From Caldifarciminota bacterium (lineage in GTDB: Bacteria; Hydrothermota; Hydrothermia; LBFQ01; DSFT01): 18,635 nucleotides of DNA. The position numbers and the translations under genes are program-made. Of this stretch, positions 1 to 7,478 are shown in pieces (position 1 is the first letter of the stretch; each line of letters opens with the position of its first letter). Below the pieces are notes generated by a model. That model did not search any database. It saw nothing but the letters and a program-made list of their open reading frames with translations, and had not been told where the DNA came from. Where the stretch lies: positions 1 to 18,635 of the forward strand of contig JANXBH010000004.1 in NCBI GenBank assembly GCA_025060695.1. The letters run 5' to 3'.

Positions 1-96
1 TATGAAATTTCAATCAAAGACTTAGAAAAAGGTATATACATAGTGGAAGTGATATTAGATAACAGGAAAGAAATTATCAGATTTGTCAAAAACTAA
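1..96 (+). CDS. C-terminal end of an exported protein with a type IX-like sorting tail (5' partial)
   Basis: An open frame enters from the left edge and ends with TAA at 94-96, giving the last 31 residues of a protein. The tail reads IKDLEKGIYIVEV, then DNRKEIIRFVKN. The pattern 'L-x-x-G-I-Y-I-V-x-V', a charged turn, then a basic strand ending in (V/I)-x-N, is the signature end of type IX secretion sorting domains and related FlgD-like Ig domains. It closely resembles the end of the protein at 17278, which has LKKGIYLMKLDGKSYKIIIN. The main body lies outside the window, so its function is unknown. A hairpin starts directly at the stop codon. That this is a real gene end is well supported by the motif; that type IX secretion exports it is inferred. 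Confidence 0.72.
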   Translation, partial: YEISIKDLEKGIYIVEVILDNRKEIIRFVKN

Positions 97-130
97 GGGG
101 CGTTCTGCCCCTAATTTATTAAAAAATTAG
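96..130. terminator. Double-hairpin, probably bidirectional terminator between convergent genes
   Basis: Two inverted repeats lie end to end between the plus-strand stop (94-96) and the minus-strand comEA-like stop (136-138). The first pairs AGGGGC (96-101) with GCCCCT (107-112) around a 5-base loop. The second pairs CTAATTT (111-117) with AAATTAG (124-130). Read on the plus strand, the second stem is followed by CCTTTTT. Read on the minus strand, the G+C-rich stem is followed by TAGTTTTT. Each direction therefore has a hairpin plus a T-run, as expected between convergent genes. Confidence 0.7.
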
Positions 131-135
131 CCTTT

Positions 136-480
136 TTAGTGAATTGTTATGTAATTTTTTATTTTTTCTAACTTCTTATCACCTATACCTTTAACTTTTT
201 TCAACTCCTCAATACTTCTATAGGGTCTATTTTCTATTATCCTTTTTGCTAAGGTAGGTCCTATACCGGGAATATCTAATAGTTCTTCATAAGATGCAGT
301 GTTAATATTAATCTTCTTTTCTTGCTCTACTTCAGATAATATTCTTTCTTGAGGTTCTTTTAATATCTCAAACTTAGGTGGATTTATTACTTTGTAATAC
401 CACAACCCAATTTCTCCAATTAGTATAAAACCAAACACTAAGGAAATTGCTATTAGTTCTCTTTTATTTAGTTCAAACAT
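136..480 (-). CDS. comEA: ComEA-like membrane-anchored helix-hairpin-helix DNA-binding protein
   Basis: This 114-residue protein has one N-terminal membrane segment (about residues 9-29), a short charged linker, and a tandem helix-hairpin-helix domain at about 57-113. The domain starts with the family signature ININTASYEELLDIPGIG and has a second hairpin, GIGDKKLEKI. This is the architecture of ComEA, which binds incoming double-stranded DNA outside the inner membrane during natural transformation; diderm homologues are often this short. The ATG at 478-480 is the natural start because it leads directly into the membrane segment. It has no Shine-Dalgarno sequence: a perfect G+C hairpin ends on the base before ATG. 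It follows the OmpA-like gene by 21 bases and is the last gene of the cluster. A membrane-bound HhH protein with another DNA role is possible. Confidence 0.82.
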   Translation of the reverse strand: MFELNKRELIAISLVFGFILIGEIGLWYYKVINPPKFEILKEPQERILSEVEQEKKININTASYEELLDIPGIGPTLAKRIIENRPYRSIEELKKVKGIGDKKLEKIKNYITIH

Positions 481-495
481 GGGGGCAAAGCCCCC
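481..495 (-). other. Perfect G+C hairpin abutting the comEA start codon
   Basis: On the minus strand GGGGGC, loop TTT and GCCCCC form a perfect 6-bp stem. It begins six bases after the OmpA-like stop (502-504) and ends on the base before the comEA ATG. T496 can also pair with A480, drawing the first base of the start codon into the stem. No T-run follows, so it is not a classical intrinsic terminator. It takes the place where a ribosome binding site would be expected. It could be a weak terminator or processing site, or a structure opened by the ribosome finishing the upstream gene. Confidence 0.6.
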
Positions 496-501
496 AATAA
501 A

Positions 502-2811
502 TTACTTTTCACCTACAAATTTTATTTCAACTCTACGGTTCATCTGATAGTCATTTTCGTTTTTCTCTGGAAATACACTTGGTCTTGTTTCTCCATATCC
601 AATGGACTTAATTCTGTCAATTGAAATACAACCTTTATTTACAAAATAGTCCCTTACTGCATCTGCTCTTGATTGTGAAAGTCTTAAATTGTATTCATCT
701 GAACCTCTCGTATCAGTATGACCCTCAACTTCAATCGTTGCGGTAGGCGTTTCCTTCAATAGTTGGCAAAGTTCATCAAGCACTGGATAGCTTTCAGGTC
801 TTATAGTTGCTTTATTTAAATCAAAGTATATATTTCTAACTACTATTCTTGCTTGCTTCTTTACAAGTTCCGCTAATATTGTGACAGTTTCTCCAATTTT
901 TACACTAACTTGCTTAACTTGCGCATAGTAGGACTGATCTTGTGGCTGGATATTTAGTGCATACTCACCCGGACCTATCTCAAATGAATATGAGCCATTG
1001 TTATCAGTTATTCCAGAAATATTAGTTCCTGGTATAGTAATATTAGAAATTACAGGTTTTTTAGTTTCTCTATCTATTACACTAACTACAACTCTTCCAG
1101 TCTTTGGCTTCTCTTCTATTGGAGTTAGTGTAATATTCTTTACTATTGCTCCCTCTACATTTGCTTGAACAACTTCAGAATATGTCTGATAACCTTCCTT
1201 TGATACTCCTAATTGAATAACTCCTAACGGTAATGAGTCAATTGTATATAAACCGAATTGATCACTGACTGCACTTTTGCCACTTGCTATAACTTGTGCT
1301 CCACTAATGGGCGCATTAGTCTTGGCATCAGATATCTTACCCGTAAGTTTCACGAATTTAGGTGCTTCTACTTTAATTTTGACAAGACCAACTTCCTCAA
1401 TAGCACTTTCCTTTAGCTCCACAGTTCTTACTGTAGTATTATAACCTTCCTTCTCTACTCTAAATGAATATGTTCCGGGTTCAAGCTCTTTAAATGTTAT
1501 TGTTCCTGTCTGCTCATTTGACCTATCTTCACTTATTTTAACATTATCCTTAAACAGTGAAACAAGAGCGGATAGAGGTGCTTTCGTCTCACTATCAAAT
1601 ATTCTAACACTAATACTACCTTTCTTTATTTTACTTAGCAATATCCTTACTTCATTTTTACCTTCAACTATACTAATAGTCCTAACTTCAGGTTGATAAT
1701 CCCTTGCAGATACCTCAATTGTATATGTTCCTGCAGGAATTTTCTTAAATTCAAATTTACCAAATTGGTCGGTCGTTTGTGAAAGTGTAGTTTTTTCAAG
1801 TTTTATATTAATACTTGCATTTGGTATAGGAGCATTATTTTGTGCATCCTGAACAATTGCTATAACATCACCATATTTAACCCTTGGAATACCTGCTTCA
1901 TATGTAAAATTAAAACTAGCCCACACACTCCAATCAGGTTTAAACGAAATCAAACCAACTCCTACGTAATCTGAACCATAAGGACCTGCACTATAGTTTA
2001 GAGGTTTTTCAAGAGCAATATCAAAGTGCCAATATGGATAGCCAAATTTAATTCCAAATGTTAGTAAATTAGCTGAAGAATCAGCAAATCTATCTCCAAT
2101 TGGTTTTAAATATACAAATTCCGCATATGGCTTAACTATACCTACGTGTGCTAATAACCCTGCTCCTATTTGCCAAAATTCATCATCTCTTACAGTATCT
2201 CCAACATTATAAACTGCTTCAATGTTAAGTCTTAGTGGATATCTTTGAAGTGATACTGCACCTCCAAGTCCATAGCTTAAAACTTTATATGCAAATGGTC
2301 TATATATTCCTCCCTTCCCACCTGTTGGGTCTTGTGTAGCAAATGGAACACCACTAATAGTATCTTTATCAAAACTCGAAGGATTAACATATTTTTCCTC
2401 ACCAACAGGTATGTTAATATAACCTCTAAAGCCTACCGCAAATGTATTCTTTACAATAGGAATACCTACCTTGAAGTTTGTTTTTACATCTCCAAGACCA
2501 TATCCAAGATACCACCCTTCACCCTCAATATCAAAAGCATCACCAAAATACTTCATTATTACACTAGCTTCAAATGGTGCTAAGCTATATCCAAAACCAA
2601 AAAACTGCGAGCCTATAAATGGCTTACCAGTTTTTCCATTTAGGATATAGTTTGATGCGGAGTATTCGTAGTTGAGATTTATTAAGTGGAATGTAAGTGC
2701 ATTTATACCATCCACAAAGGCTGAACCTACTCTTCTTGTACCTGTCAGAGCTTCATAGTTTAAACCATATAAATAAGTTTCAACTTGGTTTATTAGAATA
2801 AAAGTTAGCAT
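502..2811 (-). CDS. OmpA-family outer-membrane protein with four Ig-like/carboxypeptidase-regulatory repeats
   Basis: The protein has 769 residues. Residues about 15-310 are rich in alternating aromatic strands and turns and look like an outer-membrane beta-barrel. Four beta-sandwich repeats follow, at about 312-393, 397-481, 486-564 and 571-650. Each has the 'D.FG.Y.f...P.G.Y.i.v...GY' pattern of carboxypeptidase-regulatory or PEGA-like domains. Residues about 655-767 form an OmpA C-terminal peptidoglycan-binding domain, with EGHTDTRG, YNLRLSQSRADAV and MNRRVEI. The two diaminopimelate-contacting residues are D700 and R715, with the same 15-residue spacing as D271 and R286 of a characterised OmpA. 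The ATG at 2811 is fixed by a strong AAAGGAGG and by an in-frame stop two codons upstream. The signal peptide is very short or absent. The protein probably links the outer membrane to the cell wall. The four inserted domains are an elaboration on ordinary OmpA (about 350 residues). Confidence 0.85.
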   Translation of the reverse strand: MLTFILINQVETYLYGLNYEALTGTRRVGSAFVDGINALTFHLINLNYEYSASNYILNGKTGKPFIGSQFFGFGYSLAPFEASVIMKYFGDAFDIEGEGWYLGYGLGDVKTNFKVGIPIVKNTFAVGFRGYINIPVGEEKYVNPSSFDKDTISGVPFATQDPTGGKGGIYRPFAYKVLSYGLGGAVSLQRYPLRLNIEAVYNVGDTVRDDEFWQIGAGLLAHVGIVKPYAEFVYLKPIGDRFADSSANLLTFGIKFGYPYWHFDIALEKPLNYSAGPYGSDYVGVGLISFKPDWSVWASFNFTYEAGIPRVKYGDVIAIVQDAQNNAPIPNASINIKLEKTTLSQTTDQFGKFEFKKIPAGTYTIEVSARDYQPEVRTISIVEGKNEVRILLSKIKKGSISVRIFDSETKAPLSALVSLFKDNVKISEDRSNEQTGTITFKELEPGTYSFRVEKEGYNTTVRTVELKESAIEEVGLVKIKVEAPKFVKLTGKISDAKTNAPISGAQVIASGKSAVSDQFGLYTIDSLPLGVIQLGVSKEGYQTYSEVVQANVEGAIVKNITLTPIEEKPKTGRVVVSVIDRETKKPVISNITIPGTNISGITDNNGSYSFEIGPGEYALNIQPQDQSYYAQVKQVSVKIGETVTILAELVKKQARIVVRNIYFDLNKATIRPESYPVLDELCQLLKETPTATIEVEGHTDTRGSDEYNLRLSQSRADAVRDYFVNKGCISIDRIKSIGYGETRPSVFPEKNENDYQMNRRVEIKFVGEK

Positions 2812-2814
2812 ATC

Positions 2815-3279
2815 TTACCTCCTTTTATATTCTACCCTTACATAAAGAAGTTTTTTATTAAATTCCGAGATAGGCATATTCAAAACTATTAAATTTCCTT
2901 TTTGTTTTATTTCATAATTCGTTAAGGACGTAATCTCCTCAAAAAATGCACTATCTAAATTCATACCCTCATATTTGACATTTGTTGAAAGTAAGATTCT
3001 TCCTGATGAATCCGCAACAAGAATTAAATTTAAATTCCTGTCATTTCTTACAAGTTCATTAAAATAACTTCTTAGGTTATCAGGAAAAGCTTCTGATAGC
3101 ATTTTATTTCTTGATAGAAGACCAATTAAATAACCTATACTATAAACCATTTCCTGCCTTTCAATTTCAATACTCTGAATGGACTTTTTCTTTTCCGCTT
3201 CAAACCTATAGAACATATACCACAAAAAACCAATATTTAATAAAATCAAAAATATTAAAAAAAGAAGAAATTTTCTCAC
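2815..3279 (-). CDS. Single-pass membrane protein with a small sensor-like (Cache/PAS-like) domain
   Basis: This protein of 154 residues starts with GTG, and its GTGA overlaps the nuoB stop, indicating translational coupling; GGGGAG lies just upstream. Residues 4-22 form a hydrophobic membrane helix after MRK. A charged helical stretch (about 26-60) follows, then a mixed alpha/beta domain containing [15 protein letters not shown] and later [11 protein letters not shown]. The pattern 'hydrophobic-x-D-x-x-G-x-I-L-x-S-T' followed by later beta strands resembles extracytoplasmic Cache or PAS-like sensor domains. No kinase, HAMP, methyl-accepting or cyclase region follows: the gene ends about 35 residues after the domain core. 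It is either a stand-alone sensor or an accessory protein. The family assignment is tentative; topology and coupling to nuoB are seen directly. Confidence 0.6.
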   Translation of the reverse strand: MRKFLLFLIFLILLNIGFLWYMFYRFEAEKKKSIQSIEIERQEMVYSIGYLIGLLSRNKMLSEAFPDNLRSYFNELVRNDRNLNLILVADSSGRILLSTNVKYEGMNLDSAFFEEITSLTNYEIKQKGNLIVLNMPISEFNKKLLYVRVEYKRR

Positions 3280-3779
3280 AATACAACTCCCCTTTCTCTC
3301 TCTATTTTCTTCTTTAATTCTAAGATTCCATAAATTAAACTTTCAGGTCTTGGAGGACAACCCGGGACATAAATATCAACAGGAACAATCTGGTCCACAC
3401 CTTGTAAAACTGCATAATTATGATATTTACCACCTGTATTTGCACAAGTTCCCATAGATATTACATATTTTGGCTCTGGCATTTGGTCGTAAATCTTTCT
3501 TAAAACTGGTGCCATCTTCATAGTAACAGTCCCAGCAACTATCATCAAGTCCGCTTGTCTTGGAGATGCTCTAAATACCTCATAACCAAACCTTGCCATG
3601 TCGTATCTTGGCATTGAACTTGCCATCATTTCAATTGCACAACAAGCAAGTCCAAAAGTAGCAGGCCAAATAGAATTGCCTCTACTCCAATTTATTGCCC
3701 ACTCAACAGCATCCTTTACCTTAGTTAAAATAATAGCTCTTAGCAATTGCTTTTCTATTACCTTTTCATCTACTTCCAT
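3276..3779 (-). CDS. nuoB: NADH-quinone oxidoreductase subunit B (complex I, N2 cluster)
   Basis: These 167 residues have full family length. NuoB carries the terminal [4Fe-4S] cluster N2, which passes electrons to quinone at the junction of complex I's arms. The four ligands are visible: the adjacent pair C46-C47 in [12 protein letters not shown]112 in MGTCANTGG and C141 in VPGCPPRPE. Other hallmarks are R58 in [10 protein letters not shown] and the stretch [15 protein letters not shown]. The start at 3779 has GGAGGG six bases upstream and overlaps the nuoA stop by 10 bases. The downstream gene overlaps by 4 bases. NuoC, NuoD and the remaining subunits do not follow, so they must be encoded elsewhere. 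Confidence 0.96.
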   Translation of the reverse strand: MEVDEKVIEKQLLRAIILTKVKDAVEWAINWSRGNSIWPATFGLACCAIEMMASSMPRYDMARFGYEVFRASPRQADLMIVAGTVTMKMAPVLRKIYDQMPEPKYVISMGTCANTGGKYHNYAVLQGVDQIVPVDIYVPGCPPRPESLIYGILELKKKIERERGVVL

Positions 3780-4120
3780 TCAAACCCTCCCTTTGAAAAC
3801 ATATACACATAGCCTAAAAACAAAATTACTATAAATATAAATGCCTCAACAAAAGCTATCATCTTGAACTTCTCTATATTCAATACCCATGGAAATAAAA
3901 ATATAACCTCAATATCAAATATCAAAAATGCTAAGCCCACAAGATAGTAATGAATATTTATATGCCTTCCCCATTTCCCAGGTTTTACACCAGATTCATA
4001 TGGCTCCAATTTTTCAATAAACTTCCTTTTTGGTCCAAAAAAATAAGATAGTACCAATACACCATATGCAAGCAATATTCCAAATATAAAAAATACTAAT
4101 ACTATCAAGTAATTATCCAT
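3770..4120 (-). CDS. nuoA: NADH-quinone oxidoreductase subunit A (complex I)
   Basis: These 116 residues form three membrane helices, at about 5-28, 60-81 and 86-108. The long loop after helix one carries YESGV, and helix two carries [11 protein letters not shown], the conserved acidic signature of NuoA near the quinone channel. Size and topology are normal for the family. The gene is first in a minus-strand cluster and starts divergently from the LptE-like gene across 46 bases. No Shine-Dalgarno is visible before the ATG at 4118-4120. Instead AACTTTAAACT lies nine bases upstream, like two other leader-poor starts here. Its presence with nuoB argues for a true quinone-reducing complex I rather than a hydrogenase small subunit. 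Confidence 0.95.
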   Translation of the reverse strand: MDNYLIVLVFFIFGILLAYGVLVLSYFFGPKRKFIEKLEPYESGVKPGKWGRHINIHYYLVGLAFLIFDIEVIFLFPWVLNIEKFKMIAFVEAFIFIVILFLGYVYMFSKGGFEWK

Positions 4121-4166
4121 AAGTATGAAAGTTTAAAGTTATCTTCAAAACTTTAAAATTTTTAAT
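4121..4166. promoter_or_regulatory. Divergent promoter region between nuoA and the LptE-like gene
   Basis: These 46 bases carry both outward starts. Rightward, AACTT-TAAAAT (4149-4159) is followed by seven bases and ATG. Leftward on the minus strand, AACTT-TAAACT (4140-4130) is followed by nine bases and ATG. The two copies form an imperfect inverted repeat, AAAGTTT near 4128-4134 against AAACTTT near 4148-4154. Neither start has a Shine-Dalgarno sequence. The hexamers look like -10 boxes placed so that transcripts would begin at or next to the start codon. I see no convincing -35 box. The repeat could also be an operator. Confidence 0.45.
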
Positions 4167-4637
4167 ATGAGATATTTTATTATAGTTATACTTTCATCTT
4201 GTATTTATTCACTTACAGGATTTTTTCCGAGAGAATATAAGGATGTAGCAGTATACGAAATTGAAAATAAAACAGATTATCTTCAACTTACAAATATATC
4301 AAAGATAGCATTTGAAGAATATGTTTTAAATGAACCAAGATTAAATCTAAAAGATAGACAAAGTGCAAACATTTTGGTAAAAATCTATATAAGTAATTAC
4401 TCAAGAGAACCCGAGAAATATGACCAAAGTGGAAATATTATTTCATATAAATATAGTGCCTATATAGAAATAGAGTTTTTGAAAAAAGATACTACTAAAG
4501 TTTTAGATAGAAGAGGTTATCAAGGTTTTTTTATTCAAGGTTCACTAATTAGTCCTGATGAAGGCTATAAATTTGCTATAAAAGAAGCAATAAACAAGGC
4601 ATTTTCTGAATATTTTAGTATATTAAGTAAAGATTAA
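4167..4637 (+). CDS. lptE: LptE-like LPS-assembly lipoprotein
   Basis: The protein has 156 residues. The N-terminus MRYFIIVILSSC is a very short lipoprotein signal with the lipidated cysteine at residue 12. The mature part fits the LptE family: YKDVAVYEIENKT (the conserved strand ending in E-N-x-T), a helix, DRQSANILVKIYI (the 'A-D-x-x-L-x-x-x-I' strand), SNYSREPEKYDQSGNI (the family's 'Y-S-R-x-P-x-x-Y-D-x-x-G-N' turn) and SAYIEIEFL. LptE plugs the LptD barrel that inserts lipopolysaccharide into the outer membrane. No lptD is nearby. The gene begins the rightward pair and is followed after one base by the methyltransferase-like gene. The family call is from the motif pattern; the organism's outer-membrane glycolipid is not known. 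Confidence 0.78.
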   Translation: MRYFIIVILSSCIYSLTGFFPREYKDVAVYEIENKTDYLQLTNISKIAFEEYVLNEPRLNLKDRQSANILVKIYISNYSREPEKYDQSGNIISYKYSAYIEIEFLKKDTTKVLDRRGYQGFFIQGSLISPDEGYKFAIKEAINKAFSEYFSILSKD

Positions 4638-4638
4638 T

Positions 4639-5781
4639 ATGTTTAGAAAAGTAAAAAAACTGAACCATGAAGGTAAAGGTATAATTTATACGAAAAGTAA
4701 AATTCTTAAAATAGCACATGTCCTTCCAAACGAAGTTATAGAAATAAATAGCAAACAGGTAATAAAACCATCAAAATATAGAGTAGAACCTTTTTGTGAG
4801 TTTTACTATAACTGCACAGGTTGTAATTTACAAATAGCAAACTACGAATATCAAAAAAAATTGAAAATGAAATTTATAGAGAGAGTTTTAAGAAAAGCAA
4901 ATTTAAATATTCAAATTGAGGATATTGAACCTTCCAAAAGTTCTCATTATCTAAATATTTACGATAGGAATTATTATAATATAAAAGTTGATAGTTGTCC
5001 TTTGTTATACGAGAATATAAATGAAATACTAAATACATTTCCCAAAAGTGCTATAATTAGAGGTTCAGATAGATTAAAGGATTTCATTGTTCTTTTTGGA
5101 AGCCAAAAACTTATAAATAAAAAATACATTACCGAAGTATTCAATACTCGTAGTGATATATCGGGTATAGCTGTAAAGGAAGAAAATCTTATAAAACCAA
5201 TATTAGGAAATACATTCTACAAGGAGAGAATATTAAATAAAACTCTAAAAATTAGTTTTCTTTCGGACTTTGATAAAAATATTGAAATTTTTGAAAGGAA
5301 AATTAAATATTTAAGAAAAATTATGGAAAAATATGAGGTAAAGAGAGGCATATTTTTAAAGTCAGAATACTATCCAGTATTTTTGTATGAGTATCTTGAG
5401 TATATACATGCTATAGAAAGAAATGGTTATAATAGAAAAGATTTAGAGGAAATATTAAAGAATTACGATATTCTAAATTGCACTATTTTATCAAGTAAAG
5501 CTTCAAGCGCAATAAGAGCAAGCAAAGACTTTGATTTGATTTTATTAAATAAACCCTTCTTGAGGTATTTTAAATATATAAAAGAAAACCCATTTAAAAA
5601 CATTGTAGTAATTTTAGATAAAATTAAACAGCTTTATCCTATTTTAAAAATGATGAAGAGCATTAACTATGAGATTTTAGAGATAAAAGCATTTGACAGT
5701 TTTCCACATATTTTTAAATTTGAAATTATTCTATTTTTCAGAAATTCTGTGTCTTCTACATTCTTTAATAAAACTAATTAA
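4639..5781 (+). CDS. TrmA/RumA-family RNA methyltransferase homologue, apparently catalytically degenerate
   Basis: The 380-residue protein follows the layout of RlmD/RumA-type uracil-5 methyltransferases. A TRAM-like domain (about 1-45) is followed by the Fe-S motif C53-x5-C59-x2-C62, then NLQIANYEYQKKLKMK, and the fourth cysteine C120 in DSCPLL. The C-terminal half keeps the Rossmann layout and the closing FDSFPHIFKFEIILFF, equivalent to the family's 'D-x-F-P-x-T-x-x-x-E', with the general-base glutamate at E362. The catalytic pieces are gone. The SAM loop (normally D-x-Y-C-G-x-G-x-F) is IFLKSEYYPVF, D-P-P-R is N304-K-P-F, and the nucleophilic cysteine of S-C-N-P falls at L-D327-K. The frame is intact, so a pseudoenzyme or RNA-binding relative is more likely than a decayed gene. 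Its end overlaps convergent polX by 51 bases. Confidence 0.77.
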   Translation: MFRKVKKLNHEGKGIIYTKSKILKIAHVLPNEVIEINSKQVIKPSKYRVEPFCEFYYNCTGCNLQIANYEYQKKLKMKFIERVLRKANLNIQIEDIEPSKSSHYLNIYDRNYYNIKVDSCPLLYENINEILNTFPKSAIIRGSDRLKDFIVLFGSQKLINKKYITEVFNTRSDISGIAVKEENLIKPILGNTFYKERILNKTLKISFLSDFDKNIEIFERKIKYLRKIMEKYEVKRGIFLKSEYYPVFLYEYLEYIHAIERNGYNRKDLEEILKNYDILNCTILSSKASSAIRASKDFDLILLNKPFLRYFKYIKENPFKNIVVILDKIKQLYPILKMMKSINYEILEIKAFDSFPHIFKFEIILFFRNSVSSTFFNKTN

Positions 5782-7461
5782 TTCTTCATAACTTAATGTA
5801 TTTATTATATCTTCTTTCGTTAATATAGCTTTCTTTGCCATTTTTATGCCAAATCCCATCATACCAAACCCATTTCTGTTATGTGCATCAGTCCCAATAG
5901 AAAATTTTACATTATACCGCTTTGCTTTTAATATGTTAATATCATTTAAATCTAATCTATTGTAGTGTGCGTTAATTTCTAAAATAATTTTTCTTTCACT
6001 TGCTTTTTTAAATATTGCATCTAAGTCTAATTTATATGGCTCTCTATAAGAAACAAGTCTTCCGGTTGGATGTGCTATTATATCTACAAATGGATTTTCC
6101 ATTGCTTTTAAATATCTCTCAGTAATATCCTCATCTTTCCTTACATTGTGAATAGAAGCAAGGACTATATCTAACTGCTCTAAAATTTCATCAGGATAAT
6201 CTAAAGAGCCATCACTTAATATTTCTACCTCTGCACCTAATAGAAGTTTTACTTTTGAGTTTTCATTGAATTTTTTAATTTCTTTATTTCTTCTAATTAA
6301 ATCTTCTACTTCCATACCACCTGCAACTTTCAAACTTTTTGAATGGTCAGTAATTGCAATATACTCATAATTAAGCTTTAGAGCTTCCGCTTCAATTTCC
6401 CAAAAGTCCATTATTCCATCCGAATATCTGCTATGAACTTGCAAATCTCCCTTTATATCAGTAATTTCTACAAGTTTTGGAATTAGATATTTTTTTGCTA
6501 ATTCTATTTCATTCCTTCCCTCCCTAATCTCAGGAGGTATATATTGAATTTCCAAGATTTTATATACTTCTTCTTCACTTCTTCCACCTATGTATATATT
6601 ATCCCTAAATATTCCATATTCGTTTAATTTATATCCTTTCTCTGCCGCAAATTCCCTTAATAAAATATTATGCTCCTTTGAACCAGTAAAATACATAAGT
6701 GCAGCACCCCAACTCCTTTCTTCCACTACTCTTATATCTACTTGAATAAGCCTAGTATTTGAAAGCTCATATGAAAAAGATATTTTTGTATCACCCTTAG
6801 AGAATATATCTTTAATTTTTGGATGTTTTAGAATATCTTCACTAATATTCTTTTCTGAACATATTAAAATATCAATATCTCCAATAGTTTCCTTAAACCT
6901 TCTAAATGAACCTACTAATTCCACTTTTTGAACTCCACTAATTGAACTTATGTAATTTTTTAAATTTATTACATCCTGATATATTTCTCCAATTGGATAT
7001 CTTTCAGATAACTTTTGATACAACTCTATACCCTTTTTTATATTTTCTAATTTTTTTATACCAAATCCTTTTATTCTTAGCAAATCTCCACTTTCTACTA
7101 TCTTTTTCAGTTTTTCAATATTATCTACACCTAACTCTTCATATAAAGTTTTTGCGGTTTTTGGTCCTATATATGGAATTTTCATAATATCAAATATTCC
7201 CCTTGGTATTTTACTTAATAATTCCTCATGCTTTTTTATTTTTCCAGTTTTAATAAATTCTAATATCTTTTCTTTTAAATCTTCACCAATACCAAATATT
7301 TTTTCACCTTTCTGAATATATACACTAATGTCTTCCTCTAAGCTTTCCAATATATAAGAAGCTGTTCTATATGCTCTTACTTTAAATGGGTTATCTCCCA
7401 AAAATTCAAGAGCATCTGCTATTTCTTCAAATATTTTTGCTATTAAATGATTACTGTTCAT
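5731..7461 (-). CDS. polX: DNA polymerase X family protein with PHP exonuclease domain
   Basis: The 576-residue length is normal for bacterial PolX, a gap-filling base-excision-repair polymerase with 3'-5' exonuclease activity. The N-terminal 8-kDa/HhH region (about 1-150) includes IPYIGPKTA and IKGFGIKKLENI. The nucleotidyltransferase core has GSFRR, GDIDILI (D195, D197) and QVDIRV (D242), completing the catalytic aspartate triad. The PHP domain (about 337-570) shows GDLQVHSRYSDG, AITDHSK, GAEVEI, ASIHN, IIAHPTGR, NAHYNRLDL and GTDAHN, a full set of metal ligands. Both activities look intact. The gene is 14 bases downstream of spoVR and has ACTT-TAAGAT five bases before its ATG, with no Shine-Dalgarno, so it may have its own promoter. 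Its last 51 bases overlap the opposing methyltransferase-like gene. Confidence 0.94.
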   Translation of the reverse strand: MNSNHLIAKIFEEIADALEFLGDNPFKVRAYRTASYILESLEEDISVYIQKGEKIFGIGEDLKEKILEFIKTGKIKKHEELLSKIPRGIFDIMKIPYIGPKTAKTLYEELGVDNIEKLKKIVESGDLLRIKGFGIKKLENIKKGIELYQKLSERYPIGEIYQDVINLKNYISSISGVQKVELVGSFRRFKETIGDIDILICSEKNISEDILKHPKIKDIFSKGDTKISFSYELSNTRLIQVDIRVVEERSWGAALMYFTGSKEHNILLREFAAEKGYKLNEYGIFRDNIYIGGRSEEEVYKILEIQYIPPEIREGRNEIELAKKYLIPKLVEITDIKGDLQVHSRYSDGIMDFWEIEAEALKLNYEYIAITDHSKSLKVAGGMEVEDLIRRNKEIKKFNENSKVKLLLGAEVEILSDGSLDYPDEILEQLDIVLASIHNVRKDEDITERYLKAMENPFVDIIAHPTGRLVSYREPYKLDLDAIFKKASERKIILEINAHYNRLDLNDINILKAKRYNVKFSIGTDAHNRNGFGMMGFGIKMAKKAILTKEDIINTLSYEELISFIKECRRHRISEK

Positions 7462-7478
7462 ACTTTATCTTAAAGTCA
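7462..7478 (-). promoter_or_regulatory. Possible internal -10 element before polX
   Basis: On the minus strand the spoVR stop TGA (7478-7476) runs into ACTT-TAAGAT-AAAGT-ATG. TAAGAT (7472-7467) stands five bases before the polX start. ACTTTA-AGA-TAAAGT is also a perfect 6-bp AT inverted repeat. No Shine-Dalgarno is present. The element matches those before nuoA, the LptE-like gene and the YeaH-like gene. Confidence 0.35.

Noticed and set aside
502-3279. Fusion or stop readthrough joining the sensor-like and OmpA-like genes, which share a frame (TAA GAT ATG).
   Set aside because: The OmpA-like gene has its own strong AAAGGAGG and starts its barrel directly; a cytosolic-anchored N-terminal fusion would not suit an outer-membrane protein.
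3276-4120. Reading NuoB as a membrane-bound hydrogenase small subunit.
   Set aside because: NuoA is encoded next to it with the complex I FDIE and YESG signatures, and the N2 cysteine pattern is NuoB-like; a hydrogenase would not need NuoA.
4639-5781. Methyltransferase-like gene as a frameshifted pseudogene.
   Set aside because: The frame is uninterrupted, family length is close to normal, and conserved strands stay in register to the C-terminus, so substitutions, not frameshifts, removed the motifs.
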